Below are positions 8,479-17,692 of a DNA stretch of 64,000 nt, in pieces. Source of the stretch: Microbulbifer sp. THAF38 (lineage in GTDB: Bacteria > Pseudomonadota > Gammaproteobacteria > Pseudomonadales > Cellvibrionaceae); assembly GCF_009363535.1 (NCBI RefSeq), contig NZ_CP045369.1, forward strand, positions 1,499,001 through 1,563,000, read 5' to 3'. Below the pieces are notes generated by a model. It did no database searches and was not told where the DNA came from. It saw only the letters and a list, made by a program, of their open reading frames with translations. Within the stretch, counting starts at the first letter, position 1. The number at the start of each line of letters is the position of its first letter. Made by a program: the position numbers and the translations under genes.

Positions 8479-9042
8479 TTAACGGCGCCTCCTCAGGCGC
8501 TCGCTATGGGGTTGCTTGGCTTCTTTTTTTTCTACAGACTTCCACAGTGGCCGCATCAATAGCCTGGCAAACGCGAATCCCACAAAAAATATATTGCAAA
8601 TATAAGCCATAAAGTAGGGGCCAAACTCTCGTTCAAAGAATATACCTGCGGCATTTAGGGCGCTTATTATGACCACGAAACAGGCTATTCCAAAGAGCCC
8701 ATAGTAGGTGAGTCGCATTATGGTAGAGACAAACTTAAAATGCCTTTTCTTCCATAGATAAACGATAAACCCCGTGGTTGCTACTCCCATCAAGGCACTG
8801 CTGATGGACCATACATACCCCGGCTTGAGATGAAAGTTTAACAGAGCGAGCGAGAAAGCCGAGAGCAGGGCGCTAAATAGGCTGATATAGACGATCATGG
8901 CAAGGGAGACGACATGTCCCCGGGTGATGGTTTCTACTTTACGGGACTGAAATGTCGCCACCATCGCAGCAAAACCCGCCAAAACGATAGCGATTTCTAT
9001 AATATGAAGCAGCTGATCAATTTGTCCCGACAGTTTATCCAT
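8479..9042 (-). CDS. Multi-pass membrane protein, unknown function, copy A
   Basis: An unrecognised 187-residue integral membrane protein with about five hydrophobic segments and a basic C-terminus ending RRRR. It is clearly paralogous to the next gene upstream at 9229: both contain SLAMI(I/V)YISL, an AGFAA segment, and a RLLMRP motif followed by W near residue 164. A second feature is the hydrophobic/aromatic YLWKKR block after the fourth segment. There are no catalytic motifs. The pair is transcribed together on the minus strand with a 186-bp spacer. It may be a transporter-like or signalling membrane component. Confidence 0.6.
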   Translation of the reverse strand: MDKLSGQIDQLLHIIEIAIVLAGFAAMVATFQSRKVETITRGHVVSLAMIVYISLFSALLSAFSLALLNFHLKPGYVWSISSALMGVATTGFIVYLWKKRHFKFVSTIMRLTYYGLFGIACFVVIISALNAAGIFFEREFGPYFMAYICNIFFVGFAFARLLMRPLWKSVEKKEAKQPHSERLRRRR

Positions 9043-9228
9043 CTTCAGCTGTCGTCCTGAGCGGAGGTGATAAGTTGGAGTGGATTACTCGTGCATAAAG
9101 GATAGTTTATGCTTTTTTGTGTTTGCTGTTTCTGTTGAGGGCCTGCATAGAGCGGAAATTTCTTGAGGTCACAATTTTCTTGTGTTGGCGCGATTATCGA
9201 ATTGATTTTAATTTAGCAAAATTTTTGT

Positions 9229-9777
9229 CTATCTCCTGCTTATGTGCTTTCTAAGTGGGCCTCTTAATTCATTTTCTCTCACCACTTCCCACATTGGGCG
9301 CATAAGTAGTCTGGAAAAGGCGTATCCGACGACAAATAGATTAAAAACAAAAGATAAAAAATAGGGGCCGTACTCTTTGTTGAAGCCAATTCCCAGAGCG
9401 TTAAGAATATTCACGAAAACCATGGTTCCAGCAAAGGCAAAAAGAAGGAAATAGGTGATTTTGGCTGCTTTGGATACTGTCTTTAATCGTTTTTTTATCC
9501 AGAGATAAACGATAGAAAAGGTTGTGGCTGCGCTCATTGCAAAGCTACTTAAGGACCATAGATTCTGATCGCTTACGCCAAAGTTGGATAAAGTGAGAGT
9601 GAAAGCGGCGAGGAGCGCATTGACCAGGCTGATATAAATAATCATTGCAAGGGAGACAATTCTTCCCTTGGTGACCTTTCTGGTCTTTTTGGGCTGGAGT
9701 GTGCCCACAATTGCGGCAAAACCGGCCAATACGATGCAGGATTCCAGGGCGATAATAAGCTGATCGATTTCTTTCAA
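9229..9777 (-). CDS. Multi-pass membrane protein, unknown function, copy B
   Basis: A 182-residue membrane protein, paralogue of the gene at 8479, with the same order of blocks (CIVLAGFAAIVGTLQ, GRIVSLAMIIYISLVNALL, FSRLLMRPMW). About five membrane spans are visible. The two copies differ at roughly half of positions, so the duplication is old. The start ATG at 9777 is inside MKEIDQLI, matching the MDKLSGQIDQLL start of copy A. Function is unknown, and nothing in the surroundings indicates a substrate. Confidence 0.6.
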   Translation of the reverse strand: MKEIDQLIIALESCIVLAGFAAIVGTLQPKKTRKVTKGRIVSLAMIIYISLVNALLAAFTLTLSNFGVSDQNLWSLSSFAMSAATTFSIVYLWIKKRLKTVSKAAKITYFLLFAFAGTMVFVNILNALGIGFNKEYGPYFLSFVFNLFVVGYAFSRLLMRPMWEVVRENELRGPLRKHISRR

Positions 9778-9922
9778 TAGCGCCTTCCCCTGCTGCCACG
9801 AAAGTGGAAAATAGCATAAACCAGTGTAGTGGCCCTAGCTGCTGCTGTAGTAGATCAGCTAATAAAATTACCGATGTTTCTTTCCTGTGGCAGTAGTGGA
9901 TTGTTTGTATGGTTTTAAATAT

Positions 9923-9951
9923 AAAAAGGCGACCCGCAAAGTCGCCTTTTT
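9923..9951. terminator. Bidirectional intrinsic terminator
   Basis: An 11-bp stem AAAAAGGCGAC / GTCGCCTTTTT with a 7-base loop. The A-run and T-run on opposite arms make it a terminator in both directions. It lies 27 bp beyond the end of ygfZ on the minus strand and so most plausibly ends ygfZ transcription. Confidence 0.85.
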
Positions 9952-9977
9952 AATTTGTGTCGATTAAGTATTAATTT

Positions 9978-11018
9978 CTAAGCTAAAGGGTCGGCATCGG
10001 CATCGTAAGGTAGTTCCTGAATCTCCAGGGTGCGACCATCTTTTAGTTTTAGGGTTTCGCCGGCGGCAACTTTGGCGATGGTGAGTACAGCGAGTAGCTC
10101 TATCCCCTCTTTGCTATGACAAGCTTCAACCAGGTTGCCGATGCTCTGTTGTCCGTCAGCAAAAATCTCCAGTCCGCTGGCGGGAAGATCACCACCCTCA
10201 CACTTCGCACGGTATAGGCGGCGCTTGGCGGCACCGCGGAACTGCATACGGGCGACGACTTCCTGGCCGGTATAACAGCCTTTTTTGAAGCTTACGCCGC
10301 CGAGCAAGTGCAGGTTGGTCATCTGCGGGATAAACATCTCAGAAGTGGCAGCATCAATTTGGGGGATGCCGGCCTCTATTTGTCCTTTTTGCCACTGGTC
10401 GTAGCCGGTGGCCTCGCTGTGTGGGGAAAGTATCTGCCAAAGTTGTTGTGTCTTACTGGCAGGACAGAGTAGGGCCAATTGGAACTCATTGGCCGACTGG
10501 ACGATACAGCGTTCGCCGTCAAAGTTAAAAGTGACACTTTGACCGGGGGAGGGGGCTTCGAAGCCGAGTAATTGTGCCGCCTGTTCCGCGACATCCTGCC
10601 CTTGCAGGCCGAGCCAGTGGTATTCCTCGCTGATATCGCGAAGCTCCGCCTTAAAAAATACGGCGTACTTCGCCAGTGCCTGCTGGGCTATCGGGGCCAA
10701 GTTGCGGGGCAGGCGGAGTATAAATTCGCTTTGGGAGAGTTTTAGGGCGCTAAAGGCGCTGATCATGCGCCCTTTAGGGTTACAGTGGGCGCCCAAGGTG
10801 CTGTGTCCATCGGGTAGATTCACAAGGTCGCAGGTGAGTTGGCCTTGTAGGAACTTCTGGCTATCGGGGCCGATTACTGAAACGACGCCTACTGGGCCGA
10901 GATCGATCAGATGCAACCCCTGGCGATTATCATTGCTGGTAAGAGGGAAGTGGGCCCTGCCGCCTTCCCAAATGGCGCCTTCGCTGCTGAGAAAATCCTG
11001 CCACTGTTGCTGGTCCAT
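9978..11018 (-). CDS. ygfZ: YgfZ/GcvT-domain folate-binding protein
   Basis: A 346-residue member of the YgfZ family, which uses a tetrahydrofolate-binding fold and supports assembly or repair of iron-sulfur proteins such as MiaB. The diagnostic KGCYTGQEVVARM motif with its conserved cysteine lies at about residues 247-259. The N-terminal QGQLTCDL and NPKGRMISAF segments are also typical. The gene is divergent from sdhE, another respiratory-enzyme maturation factor, a frequent neighbour arrangement in gammaproteobacteria. The bidirectional terminator at 9923-9951 follows it. Confidence 0.92.
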   Translation of the reverse strand: MDQQQWQDFLSSEGAIWEGGRAHFPLTSNDNRQGLHLIDLGPVGVVSVIGPDSQKFLQGQLTCDLVNLPDGHSTLGAHCNPKGRMISAFSALKLSQSEFILRLPRNLAPIAQQALAKYAVFFKAELRDISEEYHWLGLQGQDVAEQAAQLLGFEAPSPGQSVTFNFDGERCIVQSANEFQLALLCPASKTQQLWQILSPHSEATGYDQWQKGQIEAGIPQIDAATSEMFIPQMTNLHLLGGVSFKKGCYTGQEVVARMQFRGAAKRRLYRAKCEGGDLPASGLEIFADGQQSIGNLVEACHSKEGIELLAVLTIAKVAAGETLKLKDGRTLEIQELPYDADADPLA

Positions 11019-11132
11019 AGTGTTGCCACCTCCGGTTGTCTTGGTGGCATTAATTGGGGATTGCCGCGCCCCTTTTCAAGTTTGCCCAGCTAGCAGGTAT
11101 ACTGCGCGCTTTAACCTGGTTGGAAATGAAGT

Positions 11133-11378
11133 ATGGATCGCAACCGCCTGTTTTGGGCCAGCCGCCGCGGCATGTTGGAGCTGGATCTGGTGCTGCTGCC
11201 GTTTCTGGATAATATCTACGAGACTCTGGAGCCTGAGGATCAGCAGCGCTATGTGCGACTGATGGATGAGCAGGACCAGGACCTGTTTGCCTGGTTCATG
11301 CGCCGTGAAGATCCGGCCGACCCGGATTTGCTGCGTATAGTGCAGATCATTCGTGACAACACCGGTTTGCAGCAGTAA
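11133..11378 (+). CDS. sdhE: FAD assembly factor SdhE
   Basis: An 81-residue protein matching SdhE/YgfY. It helps attach FAD covalently to succinate dehydrogenase and fumarate reductase flavoprotein subunits. The signature RRGMLELD is at residues 11-18, followed by a helical bundle with the typical acidic LEPEDQQRY and the C-terminal LLRIVQIIR segment. The ATG at 11133 gives the usual length. Its 3' end overlaps the start of the YgfX gene by 26 bases, so the two are co-expressed. Confidence 0.94.
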   Translation: MDRNRLFWASRRGMLELDLVLLPFLDNIYETLEPEDQQRYVRLMDEQDQDLFAWFMRREDPADPDLLRIVQIIRDNTGLQQ

Positions 11379-11805
11379 TTCTCCGCCCCAATATTACGAG
11401 CGCAGCGCGCGCTTAAGCTGCGTTGTTGCGCGATCGTCTCTGCTTCATCTTTTTTTGCTGCTTGCTACGGGGCAGGCGGTATTGCTGCTCTGGTTGTGTG
11501 ACCTCCCTCTCTGGCTGTTCTGGCTCTCTCTGTTGCTTGTCTGCGTCTATGCCTTTTTAGAGAAACGCCGTCTGGGGCGAATGGTTGGGGTTATATCGAC
11601 CCGGGAGCGCCGCTGGTTTTGGCGGGGTGAGAGTGATGAGGAGCGTGAATTTGAGTTTTGCGGTGAGCTGGTGTTGTTGCAGTGGCTGCTGGTAATCCGC
11701 GGACGCGATCAGGCCGGCGCACCCCTGCGCCTTGTGCTGGCGCGGGATGCGCTTAATGGGGACGACTGGCGCCGATTGCAGGTGGCATTGCGTTATTCAC
11801 GTTAG
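11353..11805 (+). CDS. ygfX: YgfX-like membrane protein
   Basis: A protein of about 150 residues with a GTG start inside the 3' end of sdhE. It has two adjacent hydrophobic segments (about 30-65) followed by a soluble tail with WRRLQVALRY near the end, as in YgfX (CptA). E. coli YgfX and YgfY were once described as a toxin-antitoxin pair, but YgfY is now understood as SdhE, so the toxin role is doubtful. The first dozen residues look non-conserved and the true start may be slightly further in. The adjacency to sdhE supports the call. Confidence 0.75.
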   Translation: MTTPVCSSNSPPQYYERSARLSCVVARSSLLHLFLLLATGQAVLLLWLCDLPLWLFWLSLLLVCVYAFLEKRRLGRMVGVISTRERRWFWRGESDEEREFEFCGELVLLQWLLVIRGRDQAGAPLRLVLARDALNGDDWRRLQVALRYSR

Positions 11806-11836
11806 GGCGGATTTCTGCCCGCCCTAACCGCGCTAC

Positions 11837-13453
11837 TTAAATAAACTGCCGCTGATTGGCGTAGTTTTCCGGTACCAATACCGTATCCATAGCCAGTTCC
11901 CTGAGACCCGGATAGTCGAGGGAGTAGTGCAGCCCGCGACTCTCGCGGCGGTCCAGGGCCGAGCGGATAATCAACTCGGAAACCAAGGCCAAGTTGCGCA
12001 GCTCCACCAGGTCGTTGGTGATACGGTAGTTGGCGTAAAACTCCAGGATCTCCCTCTGCAGCAGCTTCACCCTGTGCTGGGCGCGCAGCAGGCGTTTGCG
12101 GGTGCGCACGATTCCCACGTAGTCCCACATAAAGCGGCGCAATTCATCCCAGTTGTGGGAGATCACCACGTCTTCATCGGAATCCGTCACCCGCGAGGCA
12201 TCCCACTCCGGCGCCTTGCGCGGTGCTTGCACTGATTCGAGATGTTCATCGATATGCAGAGCGGCCGAGCGGGCATATACCAAACATTCCAGCAATGAGT
12301 TGCTGGCCAGGCGATTGGCACCGTGCAGACCGGTAAAAGTGGTTTCACCGATAGCGTAAAGTTGATCGAGGTCGGTGCGCCCATGCTGGTCAACCATGAT
12401 GCCGCCGCAGGTGTAGTGAGCGGCAGGCACCACAGGAATGGGCTCTTTGGTCATATCTATGCCGTACTTCAGGCAGTTGCTGTATACGGTGGGGAAGTGC
12501 TCGCGCACAAAAGCGGGATCTTTGTGGGAGATATCCAGGTAGAGGCAGTCGGCACCGAGGCGTTTCATCTCGTGGTCGATAGCGCGGGCGACGATATCCC
12601 TGGGGGCCAGCTCGCCGCGCCTGTCGAAACGCTCCATAAAGCGGCTGCCATCGGGTAATTTCAGTTGCGCGCCCTCACCGCGCAGAGCCTCGGTAATCAG
12701 GAAAGCCTTGGCCTTGGGATGGTAGAGGCAGGTGGGGTGGAATTGGTTGAATTCCATATTGGCCACTCGGCAACCGGCGCGCCAGGCCATGGCAATGCCG
12801 TCGCCACTGGCGCCATCGGGGTTACTGGTATATAGGTATGCCTTACTCGCGCCGCCGGTGGCGAGAATTACCGCCTTGGCTTGCAGCAGCTCCACATCTT
12901 CTGTGGTTTTATTCAGTACATAGGCACCGGCGCAGCGAAAGCGGCCTTTTTGCGGGTCAGGCTGGCGGATCAGGTCTATAGCTACATGATGCTCAAAGCA
13001 ATCGATGTTCGGGCTGTTGAGAACTTTTACCAGTAGAGAGCTGTGTACTGCTCGACCGGTGGCATCGGCGCTGTGAATAATGCGGCGATGGCTGTGGCCT
13101 CCCTCTTTGGTCAGGTGGTAGTCCTCGCCTTCGCGGGTGAAGTCCACGCCCTGGTCGATCAACCAGCGAATGGCCGCGGTGCTCTCTTCCACGGTGAAGC
13201 GCACAGACGATGGGTGGCAGAGTCCGGCACCCGCGTCTAATGTGTCTGCAATATGTGACTCCACCGAATCCATCTCGTCCAACACTGCGGCGATGCCCCC
13301 CTGGGCGAACCAGGTTGAGCCGTCCTGCAGGCGCTGCTTGGAGAGCAGGGCTACTCGGTACTTGGCCGAGAGATGCAGGGCCAGGGTGAGGCCGGCGGCG
13401 CCGCTGCCGATGACAAGAACGTCGTAGTTTACCTGGGCATTCATAGATTTCAT
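11837..13453 (-). CDS. nadB: L-aspartate oxidase
   Basis: A 538-residue flavoenzyme that oxidises L-aspartate to iminoaspartate, the first step of de novo NAD synthesis. The FAD-binding [13 protein letters not shown] is at about 16-28. The family-typical [12 protein letters not shown] follows, then the ATGGASK and THPT-like FHPTCLYHP segments, and the active-site region [14 protein letters not shown]. The C-terminal helical domain is complete. The length is normal. The gene is convergent with ygfX and divergent from rpoE, the same nadB-rpoE arrangement as in Pseudomonas and E. coli. Confidence 0.96.
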   Translation of the reverse strand: MKSMNAQVNYDVLVIGSGAAGLTLALHLSAKYRVALLSKQRLQDGSTWFAQGGIAAVLDEMDSVESHIADTLDAGAGLCHPSSVRFTVEESTAAIRWLIDQGVDFTREGEDYHLTKEGGHSHRRIIHSADATGRAVHSSLLVKVLNSPNIDCFEHHVAIDLIRQPDPQKGRFRCAGAYVLNKTTEDVELLQAKAVILATGGASKAYLYTSNPDGASGDGIAMAWRAGCRVANMEFNQFHPTCLYHPKAKAFLITEALRGEGAQLKLPDGSRFMERFDRRGELAPRDIVARAIDHEMKRLGADCLYLDISHKDPAFVREHFPTVYSNCLKYGIDMTKEPIPVVPAAHYTCGGIMVDQHGRTDLDQLYAIGETTFTGLHGANRLASNSLLECLVYARSAALHIDEHLESVQAPRKAPEWDASRVTDSDEDVVISHNWDELRRFMWDYVGIVRTRKRLLRAQHRVKLLQREILEFYANYRITNDLVELRNLALVSELIIRSALDRRESRGLHYSLDYPGLRELAMDTVLVPENYANQRQFI

Positions 13454-13508
13454 TTATCTTTTAGGGTCGCGTAGTATAGCGCCTCTTATTTTTTCGTCGA
13501 TTTGACGT

Positions 13509-13538
13509 GGAACTTATGTCCTATTGTCAGTGTCTTCA
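13509..13538 (+). promoter_or_regulatory. Candidate sigma-E promoter of rpoE
   Basis: GGAACTT at 13509-13515 matches the extracytoplasmic sigma-factor -35 consensus. A TCTTCA-like -10 follows after 17 bases (13533-13538), a weaker match. It lies about 85-115 bp upstream of the rpoE start. Autoregulation of rpoE/algU from such promoters is known in E. coli and Pseudomonas. Confidence 0.5.
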
Positions 13539-13622
13539 ACACAGTAAAAGAAACGCCTGCGCAGGCAGCCCTTTAATAAATAGTCGTGGCACCCGCAGTG
13601 TGGCTGGATATGGGAGTTGGGG

Positions 13623-14237
13623 ATGACAGCGCATCAGGCGTCAACGAGTGACCGTGAGCTGGTAGAGCGGGTTCAAAAGGGAGATAAACGCGCTTTTGAC
13701 CTTTTAGTGCTCAAGTATCAACACAAAATAGTTGCTGTAGTCAGCAGGTTCATCAAGGACCATAGTGAGGTACAGGATGTGACTCAGGAGGCCTTTATCA
13801 AGGCCTACCGGGCGCTCGCCAATTTCCGTGGCGACAGCGCCTTTTACACATGGATGTACCGGATTGCGATTAATACCGCCAAAAACCACCTGGTTTCCCG
13901 CAGCCGCAGGCCCCCGTCTTCCGATGTGGATCTAGAGGATGCCGAGTTCTACTCCGGCGCCGACCTGTTGCGGGACAACGAAACGCCTGAAAACCAGTTG
14001 TTTCGCGACCAGCTGGAATCTGCGGTGCATCGCGCCATACGCGCACTGCCAGAGGACCTGCGCTCAGCGGTTACGCTGAGGGAGCTTGAGGGACTGAGCT
14101 ATGAGGAGATCGCCGAGGTGATGGGATGCCCGGTGGGTACGGTGCGTTCGAGAATATTTCGTGCACGGGAAGCTATTGACCGGACAGTCCAGGCCGTGAT
14201 GGCCGGTGAGCCGGAAACACTGGGTGACCGAGGTTAA
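13623..14237 (+). CDS. rpoE: RNA polymerase sigma factor RpoE (AlgU)
   Basis: Extracytoplasmic-function sigma factor of 204 residues. Region 2 includes DVTQEAFIKAYRALANFRG and FYTWMYRIAINTAKN. Region 4 includes LPEDLRSAVTLRELEGLSYEEIAEVM and GTVRSRIFRARE. It directs the response to envelope stress. The ATG at 13623 is preferred over a TTG at 13617 because a GGGAG ribosome site sits 6 bases before it. It heads rpoE-rseA-rseB-rseC, in which the downstream products restrain and modulate it. The upstream GGAACTT promoter suggests autoregulation. Confidence 0.97.
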   Translation: MTAHQASTSDRELVERVQKGDKRAFDLLVLKYQHKIVAVVSRFIKDHSEVQDVTQEAFIKAYRALANFRGDSAFYTWMYRIAINTAKNHLVSRSRRPPSSDVDLEDAEFYSGADLLRDNETPENQLFRDQLESAVHRAIRALPEDLRSAVTLRELEGLSYEEIAEVMGCPVGTVRSRIFRAREAIDRTVQAVMAGEPETLGDRG

Positions 14238-14354
14238 ATTTGCGGAAAATTTTCCCAATTGGGGAAACAAACCGCCGAGAGCCCGGTCTTATCTCATACC
14301 AACTATGGTGCGTGTGGGCACCGAATAAACGATTGCACAAGAGGGTTAACCCCT

Positions 14355-15053
14355 ATGTCCCACGGGAATCATCAGGAACGTCTCAACGAGTCGCTCTCGG
14401 CGCTTATGGATGGCGAAGTCAGCGAGTTGGAGCTGCAACGGCTGTTAAAAGCCTCTGCGGCTTCTGAAGAGTTGGGTGAGCGCTGGTCACGCTACCAACT
14501 GGCGGCGAGTGTTATGCGCCGCGAACAGGTCGCCTCCGTCGAAAGCGGCCTCGCTGCGAGTATCTCTGCGGCGATCGATCTCGAAGAGCCTCTGTCACAA
14601 GCCGGGAATGGTGGTGCCGTTGCGGCCAATGGGTTGATCAACAACCGTTGGTGGCGTCCGCTCTCACGCGGTGCGATAGCGGCCACAGTGGCATTTGCCG
14701 CAATCCTGGGGGTTCAACAGATTAGCGATACCCAGCAGAATCCAGTGCAGGGTAATGAGCTAGTGGCGGAAGTCGAACGACCGGCACAGCCGGTGGTGCA
14801 ATCTGCCCCACAGCCGTCCGGCTTCTATGTACCGGCTCCATCCACCCGTTCGGTGAGTACCGCAACTCCGAGTTTCGTGCCCGAGCAACGGGGTGTGGTC
14901 GGTCAGCAGGTGATTCAGCAGGTGCCTACGCCGGAGCTGATGCGCCATTTGAACCGCGTAATGATTCAGCACTCTGAGCAGGCGGCGCATGTCGGCAGCC
15001 AGGGTATGGTGCCTTTCGCTCGCGCGACTTACGGCGAACAAGTTGGAATGTAG
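14355..15053 (+). CDS. rseA: Anti-sigma-E factor RseA (MucA)
   Basis: A 232-residue anti-sigma factor that holds RpoE at the inner membrane until proteolysis releases it. The cytoplasmic domain starts with RLNESLSALMDGEVSELELQ. A single membrane segment lies near 100-117 (GAIAATVAFAAILGV), followed by a proline- and serine-rich periplasmic part. The ATG at 14355 matches the family start; an open frame extends upstream without family similarity. The 117-bp gap from rpoE is larger than usual. The C-terminus ends in LMRHLNRVMIQHSEQA-type sequence typical of MucA. rseB begins 1 base after its stop. Confidence 0.92.
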   Translation: MSHGNHQERLNESLSALMDGEVSELELQRLLKASAASEELGERWSRYQLAASVMRREQVASVESGLAASISAAIDLEEPLSQAGNGGAVAANGLINNRWWRPLSRGAIAATVAFAAILGVQQISDTQQNPVQGNELVAEVERPAQPVVQSAPQPSGFYVPAPSTRSVSTATPSFVPEQRGVVGQQVIQQVPTPELMRHLNRVMIQHSEQAAHVGSQGMVPFARATYGEQVGM

Positions 15054-15054
15054 T

Positions 15055-16242
15055 GTGACGAAAGTCGTTTTCAGGGGGAGCCTTATCCGTATTGGAATTC
15101 TCAGGGCCAGCAAATTACTGCTGGCCTCCTCTCTGCTGGCGCCGCTGGCGTTTGCGCAGGAGTCCGCCAACACTGTTAACACTATCCCCTCCAGTGCGCC
15201 AAGTACTGTGAATCTCGATATGGCCAGCTCCCAGGCAGCGACTGGCGCAGTGGCAGCCTCTGTTGAGGTGGCCGATCCGGCTGCTGAACAGGATGGCCGG
15301 GCCCCTACCAATGCCGAGCCTGAGATTGTCGACCCTACCGTGCTCTCTTCCGAAGCCCTGGTCAGTCCAGGTGCGGTGTCTGTCGCGGTGGCCGGCAATG
15401 AAGTGGAGCAGTGGCTGGCCAAGCTTGCCAAGGCGGTTGCCGAGTTGGAGTACAGCGGGTTGGTCACCTTTGAGCACGCCGGCATGCTCGAAACCCTACA
15501 GGTTGTGCATGCGGTGCGCGACGGCGAGCAGGTGGAGCGTGTGCGTTACCTGAGCGGCGAGCCGCGTGAATTAATCAGTCATGGCAGCGGCAGCAACTGC
15601 GAGTACGGTGTGTCGCCAAGTGCGCGGGCCACACTGTGGAACGCAGTGGGGCAGCAGCAGGTACAGCGCGCTTATCAATTTATTTTGCGTGGCGAGGAGC
15701 GTATTGCCGATCGCGACGCGGTGGTGATCGAGGCCCGGCCGCGGGATCGTTATCGCCTTGGGCTGGTGGTCAGCTTGGACCGGGAAACCGGTCTGCCCCT
15801 TAAAACCATGTTGGTGAGCACTCAGGGCCGTGTCCTGGAACGTTACCAATTCGTACAGCTGGACCTGACACCTGTTGAAGATAGTGCCCTAGAGGCTGTC
15901 TCCAGTAATGCGCGACGGGTTGATAATCGCACTAGTTGTGAATCTTCCCAGAGCCGCTGGCAAGTGCGCTGGCTGCCGGAAGGGTTCAAGGTGGTATCGG
16001 TCAAACCCCTCTCCGATGGGGATATGATGGTCTTCAGTGACGGCCTGGGCGTATTTACCGTGTTTGTGCAGCGCCTGGGTCCTGAGCTCAAGGAGTTTAA
16101 AGGTCGGGCCATACGCGGTGCTACCGTGGCCTATATGGACCGAATGGAAGTCAATGGCGTGGCTTACACCATCACTGTAGTTGGGGAGATCCCCGATGCT
16201 ACGGCGCGCAGAGTAGCCAGCTCTATCGCTGAAAAAGGTTGA
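15055..16242 (+). CDS. rseB: Sigma-E regulatory protein RseB/MucB
   Basis: A 395-residue periplasmic protein that binds the anti-sigma factor and protects it from cleavage, and that senses mislocalised lipids or lipopolysaccharide. A GTG at 15055, one base after the rseA stop, gives a good signal peptide ending PLAFAQE. The mature N-terminus has an unusual low-complexity Ala/Ser/Val-rich stretch of about 80 residues. The recognised MucB domain then starts at about residue 115 (WLAKLAKAVAELEYSGLVTFEH). The C-terminal domain contains WQVRWLPEGFKVVS and DGLGVFTVFV. The N-terminal insert is longer than in Pseudomonas MucB. Confidence 0.9.
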   Translation: MTKVVFRGSLIRIGILRASKLLLASSLLAPLAFAQESANTVNTIPSSAPSTVNLDMASSQAATGAVAASVEVADPAAEQDGRAPTNAEPEIVDPTVLSSEALVSPGAVSVAVAGNEVEQWLAKLAKAVAELEYSGLVTFEHAGMLETLQVVHAVRDGEQVERVRYLSGEPRELISHGSGSNCEYGVSPSARATLWNAVGQQQVQRAYQFILRGEERIADRDAVVIEARPRDRYRLGLVVSLDRETGLPLKTMLVSTQGRVLERYQFVQLDLTPVEDSALEAVSSNARRVDNRTSCESSQSRWQVRWLPEGFKVVSVKPLSDGDMMVFSDGLGVFTVFVQRLGPELKEFKGRAIRGATVAYMDRMEVNGVAYTITVVGEIPDATARRVASSIAEKG

Positions 16243-16247
16243 GAGCC

Positions 16248-16700
16248 GTGCTGGAAGAGCGCGGCCGTATTGTGGCCATAGAGTCCGATGCTATCTGGGT
16301 TGAAACTATCCAGCGCAGTGCCTGTAATGGCTGTGAGGCCAAATCCGGCTGCGGCACAGGGCTCCTTGGCGACTTCTTTTCCTCTTCCACAAGGGTGAGA
16401 GCCGTTCTCAACGGCTACCCGGCCAATAAAATTTCCTTGAATGATACTGCGGTGATTGGCATCGCCGAAAATGCCCTTACCAGCAGTACCCTGCTGGTTT
16501 ATCTATTGCCCCTGGTTTCCCTGGTGCTTGTTGCTCTGCTGGGGGATTACCTTTTCGCTGAAGCTGGTGCGGTAATTGGTGCCGTGCTGGGCCTGTTAGG
16601 AGGTGCTCTCGGAGTGCGCTGGTACAGTCGCCGCCAAGCTTCCAACCCCACCTACACGCCAGTGCTGTTGCGAATCGAGCACAACAGCGGGCACGGATAA
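16248..16700 (+). CDS. rseC: RseC/MucC family positive regulator
   Basis: A 150-residue inner-membrane protein of the RseC family. The N-terminal soluble part carries a CNGCEAKSGCG cysteine cluster, and two membrane helices follow at about 85-125. RseC in E. coli modulates sigma-E and takes part in reducing SoxR. The GTG at 16248 is favoured over an in-frame TTG at 16239 that would overlap the rseB stop. It closes the sigma-E operon. In Pseudomonas mucD would follow directly, but here two murein-recycling genes intervene. Confidence 0.88.
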   Translation: MLEERGRIVAIESDAIWVETIQRSACNGCEAKSGCGTGLLGDFFSSSTRVRAVLNGYPANKISLNDTAVIGIAENALTSSTLLVYLLPLVSLVLVALLGDYLFAEAGAVIGAVLGLLGGALGVRWYSRRQASNPTYTPVLLRIEHNSGHG

Positions 16701-16744
16701 CTAAATCTAAACTGATAACTCCAAAGATTAATTGGAGTCTTTCC

Positions 16745-17692
16745 ATGTTGGCCCGCTGCTATATCGAGCGCTGGCCTCTGCGCACGGCCTTTGTCATTTC
16801 CCGTGGGGCTCGCACTGAGGCAGAAGTCGTCGTGGTGGAGGTAAAACTGGAAGGTCGTGTGGGTATTGGGGAGTGCACTCCCTATGCCCGCTATGGCGAG
16901 AGTCCCGATTCGGTCGTGCGACAGCTCGAGCCCCTGCTTTCCGAGCTAGCTGCCGGCTTAAAGAGAAATGCTTTGGCGTCGCGGCTGCCTGCAGGGGCAG
17001 CGCGCAATGCCTTGGATTGCGCTCTCGCAGACTGGGAGGCGAAGTACAAAGATGAAACTTTTGCCGGCCCCGACTCCCTCCCCACCGTACAGACTTTGGT
17101 AATCGATAGCCCGGAAGCTATGGCTCTGGCTGCGGGTGAGGCTGCTTCCCAGGGAGTGGAGGTGCTAAAGCTCAAGCTGGACGATCACCTGGTCTATGAG
17201 CGGGTGGCGGCTGTGCGTGCTGCCGCACCCAAAGCTCAGATGGTAATTGATGCCAACGAGGCTTGGCACAGCGCTGACCTGGTCGAGCGCTGCCAACAGC
17301 TTGCGGATTTGGGGGTTGCGATGCTGGAGCAGCCCCTGCCTGCCGGTGACGATGAATTTCTTGCCACATTTACACACCCCCTGCCTATCTGTGCCGATGA
17401 AAGCTGCCACACCCGCGCCGACTTGCCACGCCTAAGAGGGCGCTACGAAATGGTCAATATCAAGCTCGATAAAACGGGGGGGATTCGCGAGGCCGAAGCT
17501 CTGGCGGAGGAGGCGTCCGCGCAGGGTTTTGAGCTGATGCTCGGTTGCATGCTGTGTACTTCAAGGGCAATTCGCGCAGCCTGGCCTTTGGGGCCAAAGG
17601 CGCGCTATCTGGACCTGGATGGCCCCACTTGGCTGGCGAGGGATACCGAGCCTCCGCTGCGTTTTACCGCCGGCAGGGTTTATTGGTCGTAA
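16745..17692 (+). CDS. dgcA: L-Ala-D/L-Glu epimerase (dipeptide epimerase)
   Basis: A 315-residue enolase-superfamily enzyme that interconverts L-Ala-D-Glu and L-Ala-L-Glu in murein-peptide recycling. The catalytic lysine motif KLKLD (about 139-143), metal ligands in DANEAW, EQPLP and ADES, and the second lysine in KLDKTGG are all present. The C-terminal LGCMLCTS fits the family. It converges with mpaA, and their 3' ends overlap by 13 bp. The pair encodes consecutive steps, since MpaA releases the dipeptide-containing product that DgcA acts on after further cleavage. Confidence 0.93.
   Translation: MLARCYIERWPLRTAFVISRGARTEAEVVVVEVKLEGRVGIGECTPYARYGESPDSVVRQLEPLLSELAAGLKRNALASRLPAGAARNALDCALADWEAKYKDETFAGPDSLPTVQTLVIDSPEAMALAAGEAASQGVEVLKLKLDDHLVYERVAAVRAAAPKAQMVIDANEAWHSADLVERCQQLADLGVAMLEQPLPAGDDEFLATFTHPLPICADESCHTRADLPRLRGRYEMVNIKLDKTGGIREAEALAEEASAQGFELMLGCMLCTSRAIRAAWPLGPKARYLDLDGPTWLARDTEPPLRFTAGRVYWS

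Noticed and set aside
11353..11805. YgfX/YgfY as a toxin-antitoxin pair
   Set aside because: The partner is SdhE, a flavinylation factor, and the evidence for a toxin role is weak.
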